Source: Lachnospiraceae bacterium
GTDB lineage: Bacteria > Bacillota > Clostridia > Lachnospirales > Lachnospiraceae
Assembly: GCA_009787745.1 (NCBI GenBank)
Contig: WQST01000087.1
Span: 163-8,958, forward strand
Length of the DNA: 8,796 bases
Direction of reading: 5' to 3'
The notes under the pieces are model-generated. The model did no database searches. It had not been told where the DNA came from and worked only from the letters and a program-made list of their open reading frames with translations. How positions within the stretch are numbered: position 1 is the first letter of the stretch; each line of letters starts with the position of its first letter. The position numbers and the translations under genes are program-made. Shown piece after piece: positions 1 through 6,103 of this stretch.

Positions 1-285
1 GTCTTTGATTGCTGCGAGTTTATCGCCGATACTTGAAACGATACTGCCCATGCGTTCCGTCATAATAACAAGCGGATTTTTCTTGTCGGCGATTCCGCTG
101 ACTTTATCGTTTAATACGGACATCTGTTCCATAAGAGCGTTGTACTGATTCGTGAGAGCGTCGAAATAATCCAGCATTGACGTAAATTCCCGCCGTTCCG
201 ATTGATATTCGGGAGCGTTGAATAAATTTAGCAACTTAATAATGTCGGGATTGTCGCGCATGGGTAACGCTAAAACTTCTGCCAT
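1..285 (-). CDS. Unrecognised mobile-element ORF downstream of parB (partial, C-terminus off the left edge)
   Basis: An open frame of 95 codons runs from ATG at 285 to the window edge with no stop; it begins MAEVLALPMRDNPDIIKLLN. The start is well supported: AAGGAGGA (minus strand, 295-302) lies 9 nt upstream, and the ATG overlaps the parB stop as TAATG, so translation is probably coupled to parB. The visible part looks soluble and mostly helical, with hydrophilic and hydrophobic residues alternating (for example the stretch with LDYFDALTNQYNALMEQM), suggesting a coiled coil. It has no signal peptide or membrane segment. The layout (short N-terminal part, a Y-F-D helix, then a Lys/Ile-rich helix) reminds me of the DUF6674-type proteins found after ParAB in Clostridia conjugative elements, but this is recall, not a search. 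No function can be assigned; a role linked to partition or element maintenance is inferred only from operon position. Confidence 0.7.
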   Translation of the reverse strand, partial: MAEVLALPMRDNPDIIKLLNLFNAPEYQSERREFTSMLDYFDALTNQYNALMEQMSVLNDKVSGIADKKNPLVIMTERMGSIVSSIGDKLAAIKD

Positions 286-1313
286 TATGCCGTGTCCTCC
301 TTGCTTTCCTCGTTTTTATAATTCTCAAAATATTCCGCGAGAGCCTGTTCAACAACCGCTTCCATTTCGGCTTGTGGAGTATCGCCGTCAAAAAATTTCT
401 GATAGACTTTCGCCTTAATTTTCAGCGGCGGCGCGGTTTTGGGCTTTGGTTTTTTGTTAAGTTCGCCCGATAAAATCTGTACCATTTTTTCATTGGTAAG
501 TTTCTTGCTCTCGGAAAACTCCCGCAGGGATTCGGCTTTCTTCATATCAACCTTGTATGCGGATTCATTCAAAAGCCGTTCTAATTTGTTTTGTTCATCA
601 ATCGAGAGGTAGGAGAGCGACACAGCGGGATAAAGCCCAATTTCATCATTATCTACACGTTGCTGTAAATCGCTAACAAGATGTGCGATTCGTACATATC
701 GCGCCACACTTGCACTCGACAACCCATATTTTAACCCTGTTTTCTCTACTGATAACAACTTCTCATCTAATAGATTAGAAGTTCCGTTTTCCTTGATTTC
801 ATGCGGGTTTGAGAGTGTTTTTATCTCGTCTAAAAGGTCGGTTCGAGTGCCTTGACCGCCGTTGGATTCTTTCAACGCTTCAAGGTGCATTTTCAACGCA
901 ACAGCCCGTTCGCTATGGGATAAATCCGCAAATGAACGCTGTACAAGGTTGGTTTCGGTGACGATTAACTTTGCTTCCTCGTCGGTTAAACCCGTTTTAA
1001 TAATAACCGGCACTTTTTTCAATCCCGCGATTTTGGCGGCGTTCACACGGTTATGTCCGCTTAAAATTTCGTAATCCTCGTCAAGCGGTCGGACGATAAC
1101 CGGTACGATTACGCCGAGTTCCTTAACGCTCCGCACCATATCGTCAAGCCGTTCGCCTTCGTACAGCTTAAACGGGTGGTCTGCGTAGGGTATAAGTTCG
1201 TCAACAAAAAGGGATTCGGTAGCGTTTGTCGGGGCGTTGGGATTAGGTTCTTCGTCAAGCAGTATTGCCCGAAGATTCCGCTCAACTTCCGCTTTGCTCT
1301 TGCGTTCAGCCAT
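285..1313 (-). CDS. parB: ParB/RepB/Spo0J-family partition protein, mobile-element type
   Basis: This 342-residue protein has the ParB N-terminal nuclease-like/CTPase fold at about residues 35-130. It includes the core YEILSGHNRVNAAKIAGL (GHNR at 86-89, in the place of GERR in chromosomal ParB) and the following TETNLVQRSF segment at 119-128, equivalent to the ENxxR region. A likely helix-turn-helix lies near 195-213 (KYGLSSASVARYVRIAHL), and the C-terminus is charged and probably helical for dimerisation. Family members bind a centromere-like site, spread as CTP-dependent clamps and stimulate ParA ATPase. The GHNR variant and a polar insert at about 150-185 resemble ParB proteins of conjugative elements rather than Spo0J. 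The start ATG overlaps the end of parA by 8 nt and has GGAGGAG at 1324-1330, so the pair is coupled. No canonical Spo0J parS was seen in the window. Confidence 0.93.
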   Translation of the reverse strand: MAERKSKAEVERNLRAILLDEEPNPNAPTNATESLFVDELIPYADHPFKLYEGERLDDMVRSVKELGVIVPVIVRPLDEDYEILSGHNRVNAAKIAGLKKVPVIIKTGLTDEEAKLIVTETNLVQRSFADLSHSERAVALKMHLEALKESNGGQGTRTDLLDEIKTLSNPHEIKENGTSNLLDEKLLSVEKTGLKYGLSSASVARYVRIAHLVSDLQQRVDNDEIGLYPAVSLSYLSIDEQNKLERLLNESAYKVDMKKAESLREFSESKKLTNEKMVQILSGELNKKPKPKTAPPLKIKAKVYQKFFDGDTPQAEMEAVVEQALAEYFENYKNEESKEDTA

Positions 1314-2088
1314 TTGCCATCAACTCCTCCGCGAATTTTTTGTATGCCAGCGATGGTTTGGAATTTTCATCGTAAATTAAAACGCTCTGCTGACGGAGAT
1401 TGGCTTCCCCAACTTTCGTGGAATGGGGTATAATGGTGTCAAATATCCGCACCGTTTGGCTGTACGTTTTTTCCATGATTTCGCTGATTTCTTTGTAGAG
1501 ATTCGTGCGTGTATCGCACATGGACATTAACACGCCCTCAATGGTGACGGTGGGATTGACGTGTTTCTGTATTTTTTGAATCGTCTTGATAAGCATTTTC
1601 ATTCCGACAGCAGAAAGCAACTGCGGTGTAACCGGAATGATTACCCCTCCGCTTGCTGTGAGGGCGTTTGCCGTCAGAATACCCAGCGACGGCGGCGTGT
1701 CGATGATTATTACGTCGTATAATTCTTTTAACGGCTCGATTACCGTCTGCAACGCTTTTTCCGCGCCGATTTCGTGTCCTCTGTTCAACTCGAACGCCGA
1801 CAGCTTAATGTTGCAGGGAATTATATCTATTTTCTCACAAGGTATGATGTACTCCCTCGGTTCGGGCAGTTCTTCCTCGTTCAGCGCGGCGTTGAGCAGG
1901 GAATAAGTAGTGTGGGTCAGTTTGTCGGGGTTCTCTACCCCGGCGCATATAGAAAGGCTGCCCTGCGGGTCAAGGTCAACCATGAGTACCTTTTTGCCCG
2001 TCAAGCCGAGAGCCGTTGCCAAGTTCAGCGAAGTAGTCGTTTTGGTTACGCCGCCTTTCATCGACGCTATTGCATAAATTTTACACAT
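1306..2088 (-). CDS. parA: ParA-family partition ATPase
   Basis: A 260-residue MinD/ParA/Soj-type ATPase that should work with ParB to segregate or stabilise the element. The deviant Walker A motif is MKGGVTKTTTS at 10-20 (signature Lys11, P-loop Lys16; Thr15 replaces the usual Gly). Walker A' is VDLDPQGS (38-44) and Walker B is VIIIDTPP (126-133). The length fits short type Ib/Soj-like ParA without an N-terminal HTH. The frame is open further upstream to 2223, but I chose ATG at 2088: AAGGAA at 2100-2105 precedes it, MCKIYAIASMKGG is a normal ParA N-terminus, and the extension has no family resemblance and overlaps a hairpin and an integrase remnant. The gene is first in a leftward operon with parB. 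No convincing promoter was seen upstream; the hairpin at 2151-2198 is the obvious candidate for an operator or centromere-like site. Confidence 0.94.
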   Translation of the reverse strand: MCKIYAIASMKGGVTKTTTSLNLATALGLTGKKVLMVDLDPQGSLSICAGVENPDKLTHTTYSLLNAALNEEELPEPREYIIPCEKIDIIPCNIKLSAFELNRGHEIGAEKALQTVIEPLKELYDVIIIDTPPSLGILTANALTASGGVIIPVTPQLLSAVGMKMLIKTIQKIQKHVNPTVTIEGVLMSMCDTRTNLYKEISEIMEKTYSQTVRIFDTIIPHSTKVGEANLRQQSVLIYDENSKPSLAYKKFAEELMANG

Positions 2089-2150
2089 TTGTTTATCGCT
2101 TCCTTTCATTTTGATTTTGTTTTCGGGGTCGCCTTGCGGCATAAAAAATT

Positions 2151-2198
2151 GGACTAACGCGGCAATCCCCTTGTTTACAGGGTTTTGCTGGTTAGTCC
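2151..2198. repeat. 48-bp imperfect inverted repeat upstream of parA
   Basis: The outer arms GGACTAAC (2151-2158) and GTTAGTCC (2191-2198) are perfect complements. Inside, GCAA (2162-2165) pairs with TTGC (2185-2188) and CCC (2168-2170) with GGG (2180-2182). The apex also carries TGT-tt-ACA symmetry. The whole forms one long interrupted stem about 60 bp upstream of the parA start. Possible roles are an operator or centromere-like site for ParAB, or a recombination site at the element end; it lies exactly where the integrase remnant begins. The symmetry is seen; the role is inference. Confidence 0.6.
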
Positions 2199-2295
2199 TA
2201 TTATTACACATTCCTACACTCACGCACTCAAAGAACTTGATGAAAAAATCGGCAATGATTTACAGGATATTATTTTTAAGAATAAACCTGAGTAG
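2194..2295 (+). pseudogene. Tyrosine recombinase (integrase) C-terminal remnant
   Basis: A rightward frame reads SPIITHSYTHALKELDEK and continues to FKNKPE before tandem TAG stops at 2293-2298. The Y-T-H-A-L block is the usual surroundings of the nucleophilic Tyr of phage/ICE integrases (Tyr codon 2215-2217), and the acidic/basic tail after it fits that family. Everything upstream that should be there (the Arg, His-x-x-Arg and Gly-His boxes) is missing: the same frame meets a TAA at 2155-2157, and sequence to the left belongs to the parA upstream region. I therefore call it a 5'-truncated gene fragment. The exact left boundary is uncertain (about 2185-2212). It points into the tRNA-Pro 3' end, the normal position of an integrase at an attachment site. 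It could alternatively belong to an older element into which the parAB element inserted. Confidence 0.6.
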
Positions 2296-2314
2296 TAGTC
2301 AAATAGTAGTCAAA
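2293..2314. repeat. Tandem 11-bp direct repeat (TAGTAGTCAAA x2) after the integrase stop
   Basis: TAGTAGTCAAA occurs at 2293-2303 and again directly at 2304-2314, followed by TCAAC. The first copy contains the integrase stop codon. Short direct repeats just outside an integrase gene, next to att, are the typical arrangement of arm-type binding sites for the N-terminal domain of tyrosine recombinases. That role is inferred from position; the repeat itself is exact. Confidence 0.6.
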
Positions 2315-2321
2315 TCAACTA

Positions 2322-2351
2322 AAAAGACCACTTTGTCATGAGTGGTCTTTT
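2322..2351. terminator. Bidirectional intrinsic terminator between integrase remnant and tRNA-Pro
   Basis: AAAAGACCACT (2322-2332) and AGTGGTCTTTT (2341-2351) are perfect 11-bp inverted repeats with an 8-nt loop. The right arm ends in TTTT, serving rightward transcripts from the integrase. On the minus strand the stem is followed by five T (complement of 2321-2325), so it can also stop leftward transcripts from the tRNA-Pro promoter before they enter the parAB region. Confidence 0.85.
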
Positions 2352-2354
2352 GCT

Positions 2355-2375
2355 CAAATCCCTTGTATTTGCTGG
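2355..2375. repeat. Att-like short repeat next to the tRNA 3' end (partner at 2163-2191)
   Basis: Here the sequence reads CAAATCCCTTGT followed by ATTTGCTGG. A gapped relative occurs at 2163-2191 in the same orientation: CAATCCCCTTGT, then 9 extra bases, then TTTTGCTGG. The two copies bracket the integrase remnant, its tandem repeats and its terminator. They may be core-type recombination sites left by nested or tandem integration. The similarity is short and broken by a gap, so chance is possible. Confidence 0.35.
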
Positions 2376-2386
2376 CTTTTCTCTTA

Positions 2387-2460
2387 TCGAAGTGACAGGA
2401 TTTGAACCTGCGACCTCTGCGTCCCGAACGCAGCGCTCTACCAAGCTGAGCCACACTTCG
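2387..2460 (-). tRNA. tRNA-Pro (anticodon CGG)
   Basis: A 74-nt leftward tRNA gene with a complete cloverleaf. The 7-bp acceptor stem is CGAAGTG/CACTTCG with discriminator A at 2387; the D-stem is GCTC/GAGC; the anticodon stem is CTGCG/CGCAG around the loop TTCGGGA; the T-arm has loop TTCAAAT. The anticodon CGG sits at 2424-2426 (complement), reading proline codon CCG. CCA is not encoded, since the next bases are TAA. The 3' end faces the mobile-element sequences at 1-2386, and tRNA 3' ends are common attachment sites for tyrosine-recombinase elements. The gene is intact, as expected when an element rebuilds the tRNA end on integration. Confidence 0.95.
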
Positions 2461-2464
2461 TTAT

Positions 2465-2492
2465 CTTAGCAATGTGATGGTGATATGCTAAG
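2465..2492. other. Stem-loop in the tRNA-Pro precursor 5' leader
   Basis: CTTAGCA (2465-2471) and TGCTAAG (2486-2492) are exact inverted repeats with a 14-nt loop. They lie between the promoter and the mature tRNA 5' end, so the hairpin would be in the 5' leader removed by RNase P. Confidence 0.5.
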
Positions 2493-2502
2493 GACAATGT
2501 TC

Positions 2503-2531
2503 ATAATACAATTTTTACGGTACAATGTCAA
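2503..2531 (-). promoter_or_regulatory. Sigma-A-type promoter of tRNA-Pro
   Basis: On the minus strand TTGACA (2526-2531) is followed after exactly 17 bp by TATTAT (2503-2508). The start would be near 2496, giving a leader of about 36 nt before the mature tRNA. A near-consensus promoter fits a stable RNA gene. The rest of the spacer to trxA (2532-2700) is AT-rich and holds only a 12-bp palindrome AATTTCGAAATT at 2578-2589; no gene was seen. Confidence 0.85.
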
Positions 2532-2700
2532 TTATTTTTCTCGAAATTAGGAAGAATTTTTTAGAAAGTAAACAGAAAATTTCGAAATTACCCTATATGA
2601 AATTATAAACTATATGTACGCACAATAATAAATACTATCATAAAACCATAATCAGTAAAGATACTTAACTATCAAAGCAAAAACTAAATAAACACCCACA

Positions 2701-3021
2701 TCATCCCAAAATCAAATTCAACCTACCTACCAACTCACTCTTCGACAAAGCTCCCACTAACGTATCGGCAGGCATCCCATCCTTAAAAATAATTAATGTC
2801 GGAATCGACATTACATTATATTGATTAGCAAGCTCCATTTCCGTTTCAATATTACATTTCCCGACTTTTAAGCGCCCTTCAAAATCATTAGCCAAGGAAC
2901 TTAATATCGGCGCCATCATATTACAAGGGCCGCACCAATCGGCATAAAAATCTACAAGAACGGGAATCTCACTTTGAAGTATTTCATTTTGAAAATTATC
3001 ATTATTAATTATTAGCTCCAT
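2701..3021 (-). CDS. trxA: Thioredoxin
   Basis: A 106-residue classical thioredoxin, a cytoplasmic protein-disulfide reductase recharged by thioredoxin reductase. The active site is WCGPC at residues 29-33 in the context FYADWCGPCNMMAPIL; the cis-proline is in SIPT (Pro74), and the G-x-x-x-K-x-x-L C-terminal helix is present. Length matches the family. A TTG start six codons upstream (3039) is possible, but ATG at 3021 is preferred: AGAGG at 3031-3035 lies 9 nt before it and would be coding if TTG were used. The gene is third after the HAD phosphatase and trmB, with a 55-nt gap that contains a weak TTGGA/TCCAA inverted repeat (3053-3069). No clear terminator follows. Confidence 0.95.
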   Translation of the reverse strand: MELIINNDNFQNEILQSEIPVLVDFYADWCGPCNMMAPILSSLANDFEGRLKVGKCNIETEMELANQYNVMSIPTLIIFKDGMPADTLVGALSKSELVGRLNLILG

Positions 3022-3076
3022 ATCACAATACCTCTTCAATCAAATAAACTAATTGGATGTAACGTCCAACATTCAA

Positions 3077-3721
3077 TTATCGACAAATCACATACTTATA
3101 AATAAGATTCCCAAGCGCCGAAAACTTCTCCTCATACTCCGTCATTACATTACCTGAACACATCATAACATCATTATGCAAATCATGTGAAACAGCGCCG
3201 GTTCTCCACCCTGCGGCTTCCAACTCTTCCAGTGAGAAAGTAAACAAACTCTGATTGTCGGTCTTAAATTCAATATGCCCATCTTTGTCCAAAATATTAT
3301 CATATATAGCTAAAAAGTTACGTGAAGTGATTCTCCGTCGAGCATGTCTTGCTTTTGGCCATGGATCAGAAAAATTCAAATATATCCGCATAACTTCATC
3401 ATTGGCAAATACATCTGAAAGCCTGCGTGCATCCATGCAAAGCAAAGCTAAATTATTAAATCGAACGGTCATTTGCTCCAACTTTTTCACGGCCCGGTGC
3501 ATTACGCTTGAATACATCTCGATTCCAATGTAATTAACATCAGGATTTAACCGCGCCATTTCTGTAATAAACTGTCCTTTGCCCATTCCGATTTCGATAT
3601 GAACAGGATTATCATTTCCAAAATAACTATTCCATTTGCCTTGATATTTATTCGGTTCAGTACAGACATAAGGGCTTTTTGCAATGAAATCTTCTGAACC
3701 CGGTACATTTCTTAAACGCAT
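3077..3721 (-). CDS. trmB: tRNA (guanine-N7-)-methyltransferase
   Basis: A 214-residue TrmB that uses S-adenosylmethionine to make m7G at position 46 of the tRNA variable loop. The Rossmann SAM motif is EIGMGKGQ (43-50), the acidic end of strand 2 is GIE (66-68), and DAR is at 97-99. The family signature NFSDPWPKARHARRRI is at 116-131 (catalytic Asp119), followed by KTDN (153-156) and the C-terminal TEYEEKF (194-200). It is full length. The start ATG overlaps the stop of the upstream HAD gene as TAATG, with CGAGG at 3727-3731, so the two are translationally coupled. It is the second gene of a leftward operon read from the promoter at 4519-4547. Confidence 0.97.
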   Translation of the reverse strand: MRLRNVPGSEDFIAKSPYVCTEPNKYQGKWNSYFGNDNPVHIEIGMGKGQFITEMARLNPDVNYIGIEMYSSVMHRAVKKLEQMTVRFNNLALLCMDARRLSDVFANDEVMRIYLNFSDPWPKARHARRRITSRNFLAIYDNILDKDGHIEFKTDNQSLFTFSLEELEAAGWRTGAVSHDLHNDVMMCSGNVMTEYEEKFSALGNLIYKYVICR

Positions 3722-4488
3722 TAATACCTCGCTAAAATTTTCTCACTTATCCATTTGGCGACACCGTCATTGTCATTAGTTTCACAAATATTCTTAGCGA
3801 CAGCCTTAACTTCATCAATAGCATTCCCGACAGCGATCCCATTAGGGCAGTTTTTGATCATTTCCAAATCATTTCGATCATCACCAAAAGCGACTAATTC
3901 CTCCGAAAGAATATTGAAATAATCAATAACCGCCTTTACAGCCTTCCATTTAACCGCATCCTGATTTGCAAACCGATATAAGTCTTCCCCCGTATAACGA
4001 AGCAAATCACACATTGGATAACGGACGGCAATATTATCAACAATGTCAGGGTTCGCCGCAACCACCGATATTTTCAGATAACTGATATTTCGATTGACCG
4101 TAAAATCATCATACTGATAATGGTCAAATTCTTCACAGTACTCTTTGATATTCGTATGCGCAATAGATTCGTTTACGGCGAGAACCATCGGAATCAAAGG
4201 TTCTTTTAAACAATCATTTATTAGATTATATGAAACATCGGCAGAAATCTCCGAGCGGTAGATGATATTATCTCCGCAGAAAGCTAAACCGCCGCCATAA
4301 CCGATGAAAATATCAGGTTTGAATTGCGCCAAAAAATCCTTAGAAGCCTGAGTTGACCGCGCGGTTGCAAAAGCGACTTTAATGCCTTTTTGCTGACACT
4401 CTTTTAATACGGATATCGTGTAATCAGAAATATATGTACCGCTTCTCAAAAGCGTATTATCCAGATCGGTTATTATCATTTTAATCAT
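3721..4488 (-). CDS. Cof-type HAD-IIB family hydrolase
   Basis: A 255-residue HAD superfamily hydrolase, most likely a cytoplasmic phosphatase acting on a sugar phosphate or similar small metabolite. Motif I is DLDNTLL with nucleophile Asp8 and acid/base Asp10. Motif II is FATARST with Thr42, and a Lys for motif III is in AVKWKAVK (180-185). Motif IV is FGDDRNDLEMI (201-211), including Asp203/Asp204 for magnesium. The large cap between motifs II and III (about 65-175) is the IIB (Cof) type. The substrate cannot be told from sequence. ATG at 4488 follows GGAG with a 7-nt spacing; an internal Met4 is a weaker alternative. It is the first gene of the operon with trmB and trxA; no functional link to tRNA modification is evident beyond co-transcription. 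Confidence 0.93.
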   Translation of the reverse strand: MIKMIITDLDNTLLRSGTYISDYTISVLKECQQKGIKVAFATARSTQASKDFLAQFKPDIFIGYGGGLAFCGDNIIYRSEISADVSYNLINDCLKEPLIPMVLAVNESIAHTNIKEYCEEFDHYQYDDFTVNRNISYLKISVVAANPDIVDNIAVRYPMCDLLRYTGEDLYRFANQDAVKWKAVKAVIDYFNILSEELVAFGDDRNDLEMIKNCPNGIAVGNAIDEVKAVAKNICETNDNDGVAKWISEKILARY

Positions 4489-4518
4489 TGTTCGGCTCCA
4501 ATCTTCTTCCCGAAAATA

Positions 4519-4547
4519 AATATATCATGCCGAATTAAAAATGTAAA
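4519..4547 (-). promoter_or_regulatory. Promoter for the HAD-trmB-trxA operon
   Basis: On the minus strand TTTACA (4542-4547) is followed after 17 bp by TATATT (4519-4524), with TGA directly before the -10, an extended -10 element. The start would be near 4512, about 24 nt before the HAD ATG. It is divergent from the carboxypeptidase promoter at 4602-4630, with the two -35 boxes about 55 bp apart. Confidence 0.75.
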
Positions 4548-4601
4548 TCATTGCTTTAAATCATGAGAAAATAAAGAGCGGAAGTCCGGAATTAAATTTC
4601 A

Positions 4602-4630
4602 TTGATTCGAGCAATTTTTTGTTATATACT
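4602..4630 (+). promoter_or_regulatory. Promoter of the D,D-carboxypeptidase gene
   Basis: TTGATT (4602-4607), a 17-bp spacer and TATACT (4625-4630) make a good vegetative promoter. Transcription would start near 4637, only about 19 nt before the chosen ATG. This promoter overlaps codons that a longer reading of the gene from TTG at 4602 would use, which is strong evidence against that upstream start. Confidence 0.75.
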
Positions 4631-4655
4631 ATACCTATCAGCGAGGAGTATAGCA

Positions 4656-6101
4656 ATGCATTTCAATCGTAAAAAATTAACCGCATTTTTGATTGTACAT
4701 ATACTTATATTTTCTTTTATACCATTTCCCGTGCGGGCTACTTTTGAGCAAAATCAGGAAGCGGCGGAAGCGCGGAAACTTTTACCCATCGAAAGCAATT
4801 TAATCGAAAACTGGCCTGCCGGTCCTGCTATCGGAGCGGCGGGTGCTATTTTGTATGAAGCAAATACGGGTGTTATTTTATATGAAAAGAATATTCACGA
4901 AATACAGTACCCTGCTTCGACTACCAAAATAATGACATGTTTATTAGCAGTTGACCATGCGAATTTGAATGATATGATTCCGTTTTCGTATAACGCGGTG
5001 CATTCGATTGGCAGGGGTACTTCCAATATCGGTATTGATGCGGGAGAGTCTTTGACATTCGAACAGGCGCTTTATGGTGCGATGGTGGCTTCGGCTAATG
5101 AGGTTTGTAATGGTATCGCGGAATATGTCGGCGGCGACATGGAAACATTCGCTCAAATGATGACGGAAAAAGCGCATGAGTTAGGTTGTCAAAATACGAA
5201 TTTCACGAATGCTCATGGCTTATTTGATGAAGATCATTATACTACGGCATATGATTTGGCTCTTATTGCGGCGGCATATTTCAAGCACGAAATGTTAGCC
5301 AAAATCGGCAATACTGTCTCTTATCATTTTACCCCGACAGATACTCAGCCCGACGATTTCGTTGTTCGCAATAAACATCGTTTGATAAATGGTGAGATTC
5401 AGACGAATTACAATATCCTTGGCGGGAAAACAGGTTATACGAATGCCTCACGGCAGACGCTGGTGACAGCGGCGGAGAAGGATGGGATGCGGCTTATTTG
5501 TGTTATTTTGAAAGAAGAGACGCCTGAGCAGTTTAACGATACGGTTAAGTTATTTGATTATGGTTTTTCGAATTTCCAAATAGTTAATGTCGCAGATCAT
5601 GAGAAACGATATACAATTGAAAATGCCAGTTTTTTTAGGACGGGAAATGATATTTTCGGTGATTCCAGTCCGTTACTTTCGCTGAATCGTGACGATTATT
5701 TAGTCATGCCGAGAACTACCGATTTTAGCAGCTTAGATGCTGATATTACATATAATAATGAGCGAAGTTCCGCAATAGCTGAGATTATATATAGTTATAA
5801 TGGTGCTTACTTGGGTACGGCGACGATTGATTTTGCTTCTGAGAACCGCTCAACATATGATTTTGACCATCAAATGCCGTTTGAGGTTGCGGAAGAGCCG
5901 ATTCAGGATGAAGAGAATATTATTTTTATTAATGTGAAGCAGGTTATTTTCATTATTATTATTGTTGCGTCTTTAGCGATCCTGTTTTTTATTTTTCGTT
6001 CGGCAATGAAAAGATATCATTTTACCCGCCGTCGGAAACGGCGCAGAAGAAAGCCGGTGCGTAAAAGCAAGCGTGATCGGTTTAAAGGGTATTATCTATA
6101 A
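4656..6101 (+). CDS. Serine-type D-Ala-D-Ala carboxypeptidase (PBP5/DacA family)
   Basis: A 481-residue secreted, membrane-anchored low-molecular-mass penicillin-binding protein that trims the terminal D-Ala from peptidoglycan pentapeptides outside the cell. A signal peptide covers residues 1-28 (basic MHFNRKK, hydrophobic core, likely cleavage after VRA). The three S11 motifs are present: STTK at 88-91 (nucleophile Ser88, Lys91), SAN at 146-148 and KTG at 258-260. A beta-rich PBP5 C-terminal domain follows (about 310-405). Instead of the amphipathic anchor helix of E. coli PBP5 there is a true membrane segment (about 428-448), then a 33-residue tail dominated by Arg/Lys (TRRRKRRRRKPVRKSKR). 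ATG 4656 is chosen because GAGGAG (4643-4648) precedes it by 7 nt and the promoter ends just upstream. It could equally be named dacA, dacB or dacF. Confidence 0.95.
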   Translation: MHFNRKKLTAFLIVHILIFSFIPFPVRATFEQNQEAAEARKLLPIESNLIENWPAGPAIGAAGAILYEANTGVILYEKNIHEIQYPASTTKIMTCLLAVDHANLNDMIPFSYNAVHSIGRGTSNIGIDAGESLTFEQALYGAMVASANEVCNGIAEYVGGDMETFAQMMTEKAHELGCQNTNFTNAHGLFDEDHYTTAYDLALIAAAYFKHEMLAKIGNTVSYHFTPTDTQPDDFVVRNKHRLINGEIQTNYNILGGKTGYTNASRQTLVTAAEKDGMRLICVILKEETPEQFNDTVKLFDYGFSNFQIVNVADHEKRYTIENASFFRTGNDIFGDSSPLLSLNRDDYLVMPRTTDFSSLDADITYNNERSSAIAEIIYSYNGAYLGTATIDFASENRSTYDFDHQMPFEVAEEPIQDEENIIFINVKQVIFIIIIVASLAILFFIFRSAMKRYHFTRRRKRRRRKPVRKSKRDRFKGYYL

Positions 6102-6103
6102 AA

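Noticed and set aside
2089..2223. 45-residue N-terminal extension of parA
   Set aside because: The extension has no family resemblance, overlaps the hairpin and integrase remnant, and ATG 2088 has its own AAGGAA and a typical ParA N-terminus.
2111..2341. Possible 76-residue rightward membrane protein
   Set aside because: It lies in another frame over the hairpin, integrase remnant and terminator and has no ribosome binding site; the integrase tail frame explains the region better.
2089..2400. Canonical Spo0J-type parS (TGTTTCACGTGAAACA)
   Set aside because: Not present here; only the unrelated hairpin with TGT-tt-ACA symmetry was found.
3022..3039. TTG start for trxA six codons upstream
   Set aside because: The AGAGG that serves ATG 3021 lies inside these codons, and the residues are not part of a thioredoxin.
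4602..4655. Upstream TTG start that would add 18 residues to the D,D-carboxypeptidase
   Set aside because: These bases form a TTGATT-17-TATACT promoter; no ribosome binding site precedes 4602, whereas ATG 4656 has GAGGAG 7 nt upstream and gives a normal signal peptide.
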